Origin: Thermoplasmata archaeon
GTDB taxonomy: Archaea; Thermoplasmatota; Thermoplasmata; Lutacidiplasmatales; UBA184
Length of the DNA stretch: 64,000 bases
Direction: 5' to 3'
Assembly (NCBI GenBank): GCA_021796385.1
Contig: JAJYXQ010000030.1
Location: forward strand, 60,607-124,606
The notes beneath the pieces were generated by a model. It had not been told where the DNA came from, searched no databases, and worked only from the letters and a program-made list of their open reading frames with translations. The position numbers were made by a program, and so were the translations under genes. Positions 1 to 7,691 of the stretch are shown here, piece by piece. Every line of letters starts with the position of its first letter. The first letter of the stretch is position 1.

Positions 1-65
1 AGGGTATCCTCCACAGCAGTAACGAAGTCGGAGGGGGGGACCCCGAATTCGAAGAAGTAGTCCAT
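1..65 (-). CDS. 5' fragment of an unrecognised gene running off the left edge
   Basis: An ATG on the minus strand at 65 opens a frame that stays open to base 1 (begins MDYFFEFGVPPSDF). Only 21 residues are visible, so no family can be named. An AT-rich box at 80-87 lies about 20 bases before the ATG and could serve this gene as well as the plus-strand gene at 108. The frame is short and could be chance; the divergent promoter-like box is the main support. Confidence 0.35.
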   Translation of the reverse strand, partial: MDYFFEFGVPPSDFVTAVEDT

Positions 66-78
66 CAGGGGTGCATTA

Positions 79-88
79 CCCATATAGT
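79..88. promoter_or_regulatory. TATA box for the surface protein gene, possibly shared divergently
   Basis: The sequence ccatatag (80-87) lies 21-28 bases before the GTG at 108, the spacing expected for an archaeal TATA box with a leaderless or very short-leader mRNA. The box is nearly symmetric and could also fire leftwards toward the ATG at 65. Confidence 0.5.
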
Positions 89-107
89 TCCGCGTACTTG
101 ACCGAAC

Positions 108-3100
108 GTGCACCGGAGGCTTGGGAACCGCCTTGACCCACCGATTATCCTTCTTTGCATCGTGCTCACCGGCCTTGTGACAGGGTACCTCACCCCGTTC
201 GTCCAGTTCCCCTCGCTCGGTGTTATCGAACACTCCCCTTTGAGGGAGCGAGTGCGATCGACGGTCGGTAAAAGTTCGGCGCTAGTCGGAGGGGTAGTCA
301 ATTCTACGGTTTCCCTCCTCAATGGGTCGGTATGGCCAAAGAATCATCGGTTCCCGGAACTCATTGAACCGTATGCCGCGTCCTACGATCCAATCGGACA
401 GCGCCTCCTTCTCTCGGGGTATGAGTCTTCGAACATAGTATCCGTGAATGCGACTTCTGGCGCACTTCTTTCCGCCGTAGCATTAAGCGGCGGTGCCCCC
501 ACCATAACCGTAGACACGAATGCGAAGCGTGTATACGCTCCCGAAGCCTCGGCCAACGTTGTCGGAGTCTTGAATGCCTCGTCCCTTTCGCTTATGGTCA
601 ACCTCACCAATGTCGGATCGGGGCCATCCGCGATCTCAGTCGATCCCACGAATGGGGAGCTCTTCGTTACGGACAGCTCGGGGGGAATGGTGACCATCCT
701 AAACGGGTCCAACTACCAGAAGATCAAACAATTGGCCACGGGTCGGGACCCAGAGGAGGTCGTCTACGATCCGGTATCGAGGATGATGGTCGTTGCGAAC
801 GGAGGCTCGAACAATGTAACCCTCATCAATGCAACCACGAACCTGTTCACTCGAAGCACGACTGTCGGCTTGACACCACTCGGGATCTCGGTGGATCCTA
901 ATTCGGGATTCATCTATGTGAATGACGAGGTGTCGAACAATGTTTCTGTCTTGTCCGGAAACGGTACTCCCATAGGAAATCTAAATCTCGGCCCAGCTGG
1001 GACCTATCCAACGTTCTCCGTATTGGACTCCTCGCGCGAGCGTCTTTACGTCGCAGAAGGGGGAGGAAACCAGATCGGAGTGATCGATATCCTTTCCCTT
1101 TCTATCTTGGGCAATTTCTCCACGGGTTTTCAGCCAGAGGGAATTTCCTTCGATCCTGTAGCCCAATCGGTGGTGACGGCGAACAGCCTTTCAGACTCGT
1201 TGACCCTGCTGAATTTGACGGATAACGTAAGCCGTTCCGTACCCGTGGGAACGGCGCCCGATGCATTGACTGTGGACAACGCAACGGGGGAGGTCTTGAC
1301 AGCTGAGTCCACACAGAATGCATTGGGAGCCTTCTCCTCCCTATCGAACCCACCTCTTCGTTCCGTCGCTGTGGGTTCGAACCCCTCGGCGGTCGGTATC
1401 GATCCAACCCGGGGATTGGTCTATGTGGCCAACAACGCCTCGGGGAACGTGACCGTGCTCGATCCTACATTAGGTTCTCCCTTAACCAGCATCAATCTGG
1501 GGAATGGGGGCCCCGACGCCGTCGTCGTGGACCCGGACACGGGAAGAGCCTTTGTCGCCGAGTACGACTCGGACAATGTTAGTGTGATCTCCACGAGTAC
1601 CCTGAGATCCATTTCCTCGGTTTCTGTGGGCCTGCATCCCGTGGCCCTTAGCTGGAGCCCGGCTGACGGGCGGATCTACGTTGCAAACCAGGGTTCCGGC
1701 AACGTTTCTGTGCTTTCGGGAGCCAACGGCACCCTCCTGGCAACGGTCCCCGTCGGGGATGGGCCCAATGCAATGGCGTATGATCCCCTCGGTTCTATGG
1801 TCTATGTATCGGATCAGGGATCCCATCAGATAACCGCGATTGCCGCAGGTGCGAGTTCAGTGGTTTCCACTTGGAACGTATCCATGGGACTCTCGGCCCT
1901 ACAGGCCGACCCGGAGACGGGTGCACTTTATGCAACCTCCGCCCCGGGCAATGTCCTACTTGCCTACAATGTCAGTTCCAAGACCCTCATCGGATCCATA
2001 CCCGTGGGCTTGGCCCCGGAAGCGATCGGGTTTTCCTCCAACACGGACACCCTCGTGGTGGGCAACTACGGTTCGGGTACGCTCTCGATAGTGGTCCCAT
2101 TTCGCCTCCCCGTTCTCTCTCCTGTCACCTTCTACGAATCGGGTCTTCCCTCTACCGTTCCGTGGTCCGTTACTGTTGAGGGGACGCAGCGAACCACCAA
2201 CACCTCTTCCCTGACTTTTGAAGTCCTTAACGGGACCATACCCTTTCGTGTTGCAGCACCCCCTGGATTCACAGCCTTTCCAGGTTCTGGATCCATCATT
2301 GTGACAGGCACGCCTCGCACCCAACTGGTCACGTTCGCCCTAGTTTCTCCAGCGCAATTTACCCTTACGGTAACCCAAGTAGGTCTTCCCACCGGCATAC
2401 CATGGAGAATCAATATCTCCGGACATGTCGCCACATCTGCCGGAACGAATCTCAGTTTGCTTTTGTCAAATGGGTCGTATTCATTCAACGTTGGGGGTGG
2501 GACAGGGTTTACCGCCGTTCCGGCTTCAGGCGTTATACTTATTCAAGGAAGACCGGCATTCTTGAACCTGACCTTCACAAAGAATCAATCGCCACGACTA
2601 CCCAATTTCGCCGTCGTCTTCGTCGAAACAGGACTTCCCAGCGGATCAACTTGGTCCGTTCACTTCGGAAACGTAAGCATGTCTGGAACCAACACCTCCT
2701 TCACCTTTTTCGCCTCCAATGGAACGTACACATACCAAGTTACATCGTCGGATTCCACACCTACGCCAGATACCGGCTCGATCCGAGTGAACGGCGCCGG
2801 CGCAACTATCCATGTGACCTTTGCCACGCCCTCCAACAGTGTCTTGTTGACGCTCGCTGTGGTCGTGCCTGTGACCCTTGCCCTCCTAGGTGTTTGGGTC
2901 TTCCTACTTCGAAGGAGGGACCGGACGAACCAAGCGCAAAGGGGTGGTACGACGGGGCGTAATGGCGATGTGCAATCTCCGGGGGACGTAGGATCCGCGG
3001 AAGAGCTGAGCCCTCCGATAGACCCGTTGCCCACTTCTGACTCTCACGCTTCTTTACCAGAAAAGTTGACCATGTCAGGCGACTATGGCCCCCCAAGGGT

Positions 3101-3293
3101 TCGCCAAGACGATGGCACCTTTGGATCTGTTTCCGATGGATCAGGCTTAGACGAACCTGACGAACCACAGTCGTTACCCTCAGAGAGAGCGTGCTCTAGC
3201 TGCGGAACCTTACTTGTCGAAGAGCGATGTCGTGAGTGTGGCTATTCTGCATCCGGTGAGACTAACGGGTTAGGGAGCGGGGGGTCATTTTGA
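108..3293 (+). CDS. YVTN/YncE beta-propeller surface protein with C-terminal membrane anchor and zinc ribbon
   Basis: Predicted cell-surface protein of 1061 residues with a GTG start fixed by the TATA box at 80-87. Order of parts: hydrophobic N-terminal export signal (about residues 13-30); roughly a dozen ~42-residue YVTN-type beta-propeller repeats (about 85-660) with cores such as VYVANNASGNVTVLD; three ~80-residue domains each opening with a GLP..xPW/TW core (near 673, 750 and 832); one transmembrane helix (about 911-937) followed by RRR; then a charged cytoplasmic tail ending in a C4 zinc ribbon (Cys 1029, 1032, 1041, 1044). Many N-x-S/T sequons lie before the membrane helix. YVTN propellers are common in archaeal surface layers and usually act in binding or adhesion; the ligand here is unknown. 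The cytoplasmic zinc ribbon is unusual. The stop overlaps the start of the PIN gene by 4 bases. Confidence 0.85.
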   Translation: MHRRLGNRLDPPIILLCIVLTGLVTGYLTPFVQFPSLGVIEHSPLRERVRSTVGKSSALVGGVVNSTVSLLNGSVWPKNHRFPELIEPYAASYDPIGQRLLLSGYESSNIVSVNATSGALLSAVALSGGAPTITVDTNAKRVYAPEASANVVGVLNASSLSLMVNLTNVGSGPSAISVDPTNGELFVTDSSGGMVTILNGSNYQKIKQLATGRDPEEVVYDPVSRMMVVANGGSNNVTLINATTNLFTRSTTVGLTPLGISVDPNSGFIYVNDEVSNNVSVLSGNGTPIGNLNLGPAGTYPTFSVLDSSRERLYVAEGGGNQIGVIDILSLSILGNFSTGFQPEGISFDPVAQSVVTANSLSDSLTLLNLTDNVSRSVPVGTAPDALTVDNATGEVLTAESTQNALGAFSSLSNPPLRSVAVGSNPSAVGIDPTRGLVYVANNASGNVTVLDPTLGSPLTSINLGNGGPDAVVVDPDTGRAFVAEYDSDNVSVISTSTLRSISSVSVGLHPVALSWSPADGRIYVANQGSGNVSVLSGANGTLLATVPVGDGPNAMAYDPLGSMVYVSDQGSHQITAIAAGASSVVSTWNVSMGLSALQADPETGALYATSAPGNVLLAYNVSSKTLIGSIPVGLAPEAIGFSSNTDTLVVGNYGSGTLSIVVPFRLPVLSPVTFYESGLPSTVPWSVTVEGTQRTTNTSSLTFEVLNGTIPFRVAAPPGFTAFPGSGSIIVTGTPRTQLVTFALVSPAQFTLTVTQVGLPTGIPWRINISGHVATSAGTNLSLLLSNGSYSFNVGGGTGFTAVPASGVILIQGRPAFLNLTFTKNQSPRLPNFAVVFVETGLPSGSTWSVHFGNVSMSGTNTSFTFFASNGTYTYQVTSSDSTPTPDTGSIRVNGAGATIHVTFATPSNSVLLTLAVVVPVTLALLGVWVFLLRRRDRTNQAQRGGTTGRNGDVQSPGDVGSAEELSPPIDPLPTSDSHASLPEKLTMSGDYGPPRVRQDDGTFGSVSDGSGLDEPDEPQSLPSERACSSCGTLLVEERCRECGYSASGETNGLGSGGSF

Positions 3294-3748
3294 GCACCTA
3301 CCCACTAGTACCCGTCCGAACGTCCCGAAATCCCCTGCCCTCGGTGATCCTCGATGCAAATATCCTGATCCTAGCTGTCGAGACCCGGTTCCCACTGGAC
3401 ACTGAGATCGCCCGGATCCTGGGTCAGGTGGACGTACTGGTGCCCAGCAGCGTGTCCAGAGAGCTCAAACGACTCGAACGGAAAGGACTAAAGTCCGCCC
3501 GGGCGGCCATTCGCTTCGCGGCGCGTTATCGGATTTTCGACACCGATCTCGATGGAGATGCTGCCATGGAGACCCTCGGGCGAGAGCTGGATGGGTGGGT
3601 GGTCACCTTGGACCGGGAACTGAGAAGCCGACTGGAAGAGCATTCTGTTGGCGTTCTCTTTCCTTGTGGCCAGCAGCGTCTGTGCGCCTCCCGGGAACCT
3701 ATCCCGACCCGACGAGGTGACGGATCGAAACCTCGGTCCGACCCTTAA
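3290..3748 (+). CDS. PIN-domain nuclease (FCF1/VapC-like)
   Basis: A 152-residue cytoplasmic protein with the four acidic residues of a PIN metal-dependent RNase: Asp22 in VILDANIL, Glu58 in SRELKRLE, Asp90 and Asp108 in VVTLDREL. PIN proteins of this archaeal type cleave RNA in rRNA processing or as toxins. No VapB-like antitoxin adjoins it, so a housekeeping RNA role is more likely than a toxin-antitoxin pair (inference). The TTG start at 3290 overlaps the stop of the upstream surface protein, implying translational coupling. The last 50 bases overlap the convergent TraB gene, so the final ~16 residues are probably of low functional weight. Confidence 0.75.
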   Translation: MSTYPLVPVRTSRNPLPSVILDANILILAVETRFPLDTEIARILGQVDVLVPSSVSRELKRLERKGLKSARAAIRFAARYRIFDTDLDGDAAMETLGRELDGWVVTLDRELRSRLEEHSVGVLFPCGQQRLCASREPIPTRRGDGSKPRSDP

Positions 3749-4370
3749 GCAGTCCCTCGAGTCCTGAAATGTGGGCATCACCCACCACGGCCGCCACCTT
3801 GGAGAACTGAACCGAGAGCGCCTCGAGACGTTGCGCCATGTGAAGGTTCCGTTCGTCGATCAGAACCCTCGCAACGCTGGGGAATTGTTCTCGCATTGCC
3901 TGGACGTAGCTTTCTCGATCCTGCGTATACTGGGCAAGCCCTTTCTGGACCACCTGGCTTGGCGTAACGAGGGCGATCACGCTCGAAAGCATCAATCCAA
4001 CTCGCTCCTTGACCGAGAGCGAGTTCATGAGACGAGGGGCCACTTGACGGATCGGGTCATCCACGAGGAACAGCGGCACGCTCATCTCCTGCGCAGTGGA
4101 GTAGGCGATCAGCATCTCGGAACCCGGGACGTCCCCAAGGTCGGCGGCCAGTCGGTCCTGAACTGAAGACCAGACGCGAAGAAGCATGGGAGCGCCGCTC
4201 TTTCGGACCGGGGGACGCCCAGCCGCCCGGTCCTTTTCCCGATCGACCAGGGCTTGGAATCGGTCCGGATCAAGTTCAACGGCCACTGCTGTCGGTGCGA
4301 AGTCTTGAAGGACCTTCTTCAGAGCCTCTCGCAGGTCGATTACATGGGCTACTCCTACGAGCAAGATCAT
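3699..4370 (-). CDS. TraB/PrgY-family protein
   Basis: A 223-residue protein with the TraB (Tiki-like) fold motifs: VGVAHV near the start (His9), AVELD at 30-34, DERN near residue 173 and VVGDAH near 193. Members are putative metalloproteases or pheromone-shutdown proteins; the archaeal role is not established. It is the last gene of a minus-strand run; its ATG overlaps the stop of the 4-TM gene by four bases (ATGA), indicating one operon. It has no transmembrane segment, whereas many archaeal TraB proteins carry a C-terminal membrane region; here the two upstream genes may supply the membrane component (inference). Confidence 0.75.
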   Translation of the reverse strand: MILLVGVAHVIDLREALKKVLQDFAPTAVAVELDPDRFQALVDREKDRAAGRPPVRKSGAPMLLRVWSSVQDRLAADLGDVPGSEMLIAYSTAQEMSVPLFLVDDPIRQVAPRLMNSLSVKERVGLMLSSVIALVTPSQVVQKGLAQYTQDRESYVQAMREQFPSVARVLIDERNLHMAQRLEALSVQFSKVAAVVGDAHISGLEGLLKGRTEVSIRHLVGSG

Positions 4371-4855
4371 TGCCTTGCCCGTTCCTGCCCACGACGGAAC
4401 TCGGGGAACCTATGGTCCAAGACTGTGAAAAGCCCCCCCGAAAGAAGCCCGACCAACGGGGCCGCCAAGAGCAGCACAAAGATGGGTCCACTGCCCACCG
4501 TTGCGGTCACCGTGGCATTGCCTGAGGTGAACGTGTAGCTCACGGAAAAAATCGCTCCGAGGAGAAGAACGATGCCTATCTTGGAGATTGAGCTGACAAT
4601 CTTGAGGGGACCATAGGCCGATGTCGGCCGTGATACCCAAACGAGGATCGTCAAGACTGAGACAAGGGCGCCCAAGGAGAATATCACCCAGGGATTGAAT
4701 CCGAGGGAAAGCCCCTGGGTGGATTTGTAGAGAACGATCGCCGTCGGTATCACACCGAAAAGTACCAGAAGTAGAGCGGCGCCAAGGATCGCTCGCCAAG
4801 GATGTTCCTTGAGCTGAGCTGCGGTCGAACCGGCCGCTTGGTCAGAGACCCTCAT
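4367..4855 (-). CDS. Four-helix membrane protein, unrecognised
   Basis: A 162-residue protein with four hydrophobic segments (about residues 24-43, 53-73, 88-108 and 120-145) and short charged ends. I recognise no family. It overlaps its upstream and downstream neighbours by four bases each (ATGA), so it is translated together with the exported protein and the TraB protein and may form a membrane complex with them. A few Asn-x-Thr sites lie in the loop after helix 3, which would place that loop outside. Confidence 0.6.
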   Translation of the reverse strand: MRVSDQAAGSTAAQLKEHPWRAILGAALLLVLFGVIPTAIVLYKSTQGLSLGFNPWVIFSLGALVSVLTILVWVSRPTSAYGPLKIVSSISKIGIVLLLGAIFSVSYTFTSGNATVTATVGSGPIFVLLLAAPLVGLLSGGLFTVLDHRFPEFRRGQERARQ

Positions 4856-5649
4856 GGAACTACCACCGAGGGAAGCTCGAGGGACAAGAGAAGACCACTA
4901 TAATGGACTTGGAGCTTCCCGCCATGGAAATCGCATCCGCTCCTCAAGGTGAGGTCGGTCGATCCGGAAAAGGCCTGCCCCTGGGCGACAGGAAACGGGG
5001 TGGAGATCTTGCCGCCTCCACAGTTCGAACCATTGACGGAGAGAACTCCCAAGTCGAAGGTGCCGTATTCGGGGACGGGGAACCAGTTCTGGTATGACAT
5101 GCTGATGGGGAGCGAGACCGAACCGTTCGCCTCCTGCGTTGCCACCCCAAAGGCGTACTGAGGCTGGACAAAGGGAGCACCCCAAGGATAGTCCTCGTGG
5201 AGTTGCAGGGCAACCGGGAACAGTCCGGCGTATGTAGCATTCACCCAAGCTTGGACGACGAGGGTTGCGTTCGTCGTGATGAGCAGTCCGGCTGCGGGCG
5301 AGCTCAGATCGGCTAGGACCTCAATGGGCACTTGAGATGTCGAACGTGCCCCCAACACGGTCGTATTAGAGGACCCGTAGGCAACAAGGGTTCCATTTGA
5401 GGTGAGGAGGTGGAGATTCACACGGAATCCCTGCAAAGAATAGATCCCGGGGTTCGAGATGGTCGTGACCGCCGAGATAACCATCTCATTGGGGCCCGCA
5501 CTGCGACTGGAGGTGGGAAGCGTTCCCTCGTAGGTGATCTGACCAGCTGAGACTGCAATAGACGCCACGAATCCCAACAGGCCGAATCCCAAGATGATGG
5601 CCGTCCATCCTGAGATTCTGGCGGCCCGGTAGAGCTTACGCGGCTTCAT
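4852..5649 (-). CDS. Exported protein with N-terminal membrane anchor, unrecognised
   Basis: A 265-residue protein: basic N-terminus (KPRKLYRAAR), one hydrophobic helix (about residues 13-34), then an extracellular part rich in beta-strand pattern and N-x-S/T sequons with two late cysteines (NCGGG and SGCDF) that could form a disulfide. I chose the ATG at 5649. An in-frame start at 5727 would lie inside the thioesterase gene and add 26 residues before the helix. It is the first of three ATGA-overlapping genes. No family recognised; the upstream part looks like an LEA/FxLYD-type beta-sandwich, but this is a weak impression. Confidence 0.6.
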   Translation of the reverse strand: MKPRKLYRAARISGWTAIILGFGLLGFVASIAVSAGQITYEGTLPTSSRSAGPNEMVISAVTTISNPGIYSLQGFRVNLHLLTSNGTLVAYGSSNTTVLGARSTSQVPIEVLADLSSPAAGLLITTNATLVVQAWVNATYAGLFPVALQLHEDYPWGAPFVQPQYAFGVATQEANGSVSLPISMSYQNWFPVPEYGTFDLGVLSVNGSNCGGGKISTPFPVAQGQAFSGSTDLTLRSGCDFHGGKLQVHYSGLLLSLELPSVVVP

Positions 5650-5690
5650 GGCGAGCGCACGGGTTTTCCAAAACGAGCGTTCTCGGGACT

Positions 5691-6146
5691 TTAGGACTTC
5701 TTGGTCCCCGTCTCCCAGATGTACCACGTTCCACGAGCGCTGCCCATCAGGGTTCCATTCTCATCGGTCAGTGTCCCGTCGCAAAACGCCACATGATGAC
5801 CCCGGCGGGAGACCACGCCCTTGGCGATCAACTCTTGTCCTAGTCGGGCCGAGCGGATGAATTCGACATAGATGCTCGTGGTCGCCGTCACCTCGTCTAC
5901 ATGCAGGGTCGTGACGACCGCACCACCCATCGCAGTGTCCAGTGCTGTAGCATAGACTCCGCCATGAACTACGTTATTGATGTTGAGGTGATGCTCTTCG
6001 ACCTTGCCCCGGACCGTGCATTGTCCAACCTTGGTTCCTGCCATGTCGATCTCGAATCCGATCGTATTGTGAAAGCCGAGACTCCGGATCCAGCCTTCAG
6101 GAACTCGTTTGGGTCTAGGCTCAGTGTCGATTCTCTGCCGCTCCAT
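5691..6146 (-). CDS. Hotdog-fold acyl-CoA thioesterase (PaaI-like)
   Basis: A 151-residue cytoplasmic enzyme of the PaaI/YigI hotdog family, which hydrolyses acyl- or aryl-CoA thioesters. The diagnostic segment NVVHGGVYATALDTAMGG is present, with the His-Gly-Gly at 61-63 and the catalytic acid Asp70, followed by the typical ATTSIYVEFIRSARLGQEL strand pattern. Length matches the family. The start is the ATG at 6146; an AT-rich stretch (gcttaagtta, minus strand, about 6165-6175) lies ~25 bases before it and is a plausible promoter. It is separated from the downstream exported protein by 41 bases and could share its transcript. Substrate is not predictable. Confidence 0.8.
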   Translation of the reverse strand: MERQRIDTEPRPKRVPEGWIRSLGFHNTIGFEIDMAGTKVGQCTVRGKVEEHHLNINNVVHGGVYATALDTAMGGAVVTTLHVDEVTATTSIYVEFIRSARLGQELIAKGVVSRRGHHVAFCDGTLTDENGTLMGSARGTWYIWETGTKKS

Positions 6147-6320
6147 GGCACGAGAGATTCGCGGGGCTAACTTAAGCTAATCGTTGCTGACCGGACGCCG
6201 AACCAGACGTCACAAGGCTCGCCGAGGTTCAGTAAGTACCCTTGGAAATGAGCCACTGGCCCGTTCTGCGAGGACGACGAGAGATAGTCGAACTCGATTG
6301 GGAAGCGCCCTCTCAACCTC

Positions 6321-6329
6321 TTTATATAC
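6321..6329 (+). promoter_or_regulatory. TATA box of the thiamine transport operon
   Basis: tttatatac at 6321-6329 is a strong archaeal TATA box. Transcription would start near 6348-6352, just before the first conserved bases of the TPP aptamer at 6356. The mRNA therefore begins essentially with the riboswitch. Confidence 0.7.
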
Positions 6330-6349
6330 CACACCATCATCGAAACCGT

Positions 6350-6436
6350 CAGCTAGGGGAGCTACGCGCTGAGAGGACGAGGTACCCCTCGTCGACCCTT
6401 GGAACCTGACCCGGATAATGCCGGCGCAGGGAACGC
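6350..6436 (+). promoter_or_regulatory. TPP riboswitch (THI box) aptamer
   Basis: All conserved blocks of the thiamine pyrophosphate aptamer are present in order: GGGG at 6356-6359, CTGAGA at 6369-6374, ACCC at 6395-6398, GAACCTGA at 6402-6409, GGATAATGCC at 6413-6422 and GCAGGGAA at 6426-6433. A short P3 (agc/gct around tacgc) and a perfect extra 6-bp hairpin (6377-6382 with 6387-6392) lie where optional stems are known. I cannot find a convincing P1 closing stem, which is the only weak point. TPP riboswitches are rare in Archaea but are established in Thermoplasmata. The downstream genes encode a thiamine-type ABC transporter, which fits. The in-frame ATG at 6418 lies inside the conserved GGATAATGCC and cannot be the gene start. 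Confidence 0.9.
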
Positions 6437-6483
6437 AACCGAAGTCCGCTTGCTCCGCGGTTCCCTTGGCGAACAAGGAACCG
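6429..6483 (+). promoter_or_regulatory. Likely translational expression platform of the TPP riboswitch
   Basis: Two mutually exclusive hairpins can form. Without ligand, gggaacgc (6429-6436, part of the aptamer core) can pair with gcggttccc (6457-6465, one bulged G), leaving the start site open. With ligand the aptamer holds gggaa, and cggttcc (6458-6464) can pair perfectly with ggaaccg (6477-6483), burying the purine-rich aaggaa ribosome site directly before the ATG at 6484. This predicts repression of translation by TPP. The pairings are seen in the sequence; the switch model is inference. Confidence 0.6.
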
Positions 6484-7659
6484 ATGGAAGCGCAAGCGCA
6501 CCCATACGAGACGAAAGACGGTGAATCAGTCTGCCCGAAGGCTCCACCCCATCGTTCCCGCGTGCCATTATGGGTGATCTTCGTCGCCGGAGTCCTCGTG
6601 GTCGCGGGTGCGTATGGTGTTTACAACTATGAACAGTCGGGACCTAGGTGTCCCACGTCGAACACAATCGTGGTTGACGTGTACGATAGTTTCATGGGCT
6701 CGGGAAACAACCCGAACGCCTCACGAGCCACCGTCTTCAATGGCTTCGAGAAAGCCACGGGAAGCTGTCTGACCGTGAACTACCTACAAACGGATGTCGC
6801 CAACGTCATTGCGAGCTCTCCCAGTTCTCAACTCCCAGACGTGGCCATTGGCCTCACTGAAGTAACGGCCGAGCAATTGGGGATCGAAGGTCTGCTCGTC
6901 CCTTATGCCCCGCCCGGGCTTGCAAGCGTTAACTCTTCGCTCGTCAACGAGATAAGTCCGGAACACTTCGCCACCCCGTACGAATGGCAGTACCTTGGAG
7001 TCGATTACCTCAGGACCATCGACAACAGTTCCGGCCACGCATTCTCCAAGGGAGATGTTTTTCAACCCTTGCTTTCGAATACTTCTCTTGCCAAAGGGTT
7101 CCTCTATGAAAATCCGACCACGGATCCGGTAGGGAAGGAGTTCCTTCTGTGGCAATACCAGTTCTACACCAGCGTGCTTCATCAGAATTGGACCTCATTT
7201 TGGAAGGTGGCGAACCCCAATCTTCCGACACCGGTAACGGATTGGTCCACGGGAATTGGGGAGTTTGGGACCGGTTACCCACTCTTCGTCAGCTTCGGTA
7301 CCGATCCCGCTTACTTCGCAACATATCCCAACAACATATCGATGAACACATCGTTCTCACTCTACGACGGAGTCGACTACGCGTGGGAGACCATCTACGG
7401 AGCGGCCATTGTGAAGGGTGGCGTACACAATCTGGCCCTCGATGAGAAGTTTGTCAACTGGCTTCTCTCTCCCACTGTGCAAGGTCTCATCCCATTGAAT
7501 GAGTGGATGTATCCTGCCAACCAGACCATTCCCCTCCCTCCGGTGTTCTCGGTGAATCCCTCGGTCGACCATGTCGTACCGCTGAACAGTTTTACCACCC
7601 CGCGAGCAATCGCAGCGAACCTCACAGGCCTTCTTGTCACCTGGCAGAGCCTAGCCTAA
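6484..7659 (+). CDS. thiB: Thiamine-type ABC transporter substrate-binding protein (ThiB/TbpA-like)
   Basis: A 391-residue extracellular binding protein tethered by an N-terminal membrane helix (about residues 28-47, WVIFVAGVLVVAGAYGVYNY). It belongs to the ThiB/iron-type periplasmic binding protein cluster: VVDVYDSFMGSG at the start of the lobe, an internal GTGYPLFVSFGTDPAYFA stretch, and the C-terminal FVNWLLSPTVQGLIPLNEW followed by MYP, which matches the IP..NWMYP end of thiamine-binding proteins. The start at 6484 is set by the riboswitch: the earlier in-frame ATG at 6418 is part of the aptamer. It is the first gene of an operon with a two-domain permease and an ATPase, controlled by a TPP riboswitch. 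It has no lipobox cysteine; the uncleaved helix probably anchors it. Confidence 0.85.
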   Translation: MEAQAHPYETKDGESVCPKAPPHRSRVPLWVIFVAGVLVVAGAYGVYNYEQSGPRCPTSNTIVVDVYDSFMGSGNNPNASRATVFNGFEKATGSCLTVNYLQTDVANVIASSPSSQLPDVAIGLTEVTAEQLGIEGLLVPYAPPGLASVNSSLVNEISPEHFATPYEWQYLGVDYLRTIDNSSGHAFSKGDVFQPLLSNTSLAKGFLYENPTTDPVGKEFLLWQYQFYTSVLHQNWTSFWKVANPNLPTPVTDWSTGIGEFGTGYPLFVSFGTDPAYFATYPNNISMNTSFSLYDGVDYAWETIYGAAIVKGGVHNLALDEKFVNWLLSPTVQGLIPLNEWMYPANQTIPLPPVFSVNPSVDHVVPLNSFTTPRAIAANLTGLLVTWQSLA

Positions 7660-7691
7660 ACTGTGGCGGGGGAAGGGGATCGAGTGGCCGG

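Noticed and set aside
1370-1400. tRNA-like ggttcgaaccc sequence
   Set aside because: It lies within the propeller gene and lacks the rest of a cloverleaf. Similar hits at ~8505 and ~13890 are also in coding sequence. I found no tRNA gene in the window.
3290-3748. VapC toxin of a toxin-antitoxin pair
   Set aside because: No small antitoxin gene adjoins it; the upstream gene is a large surface protein and the downstream gene is convergent.
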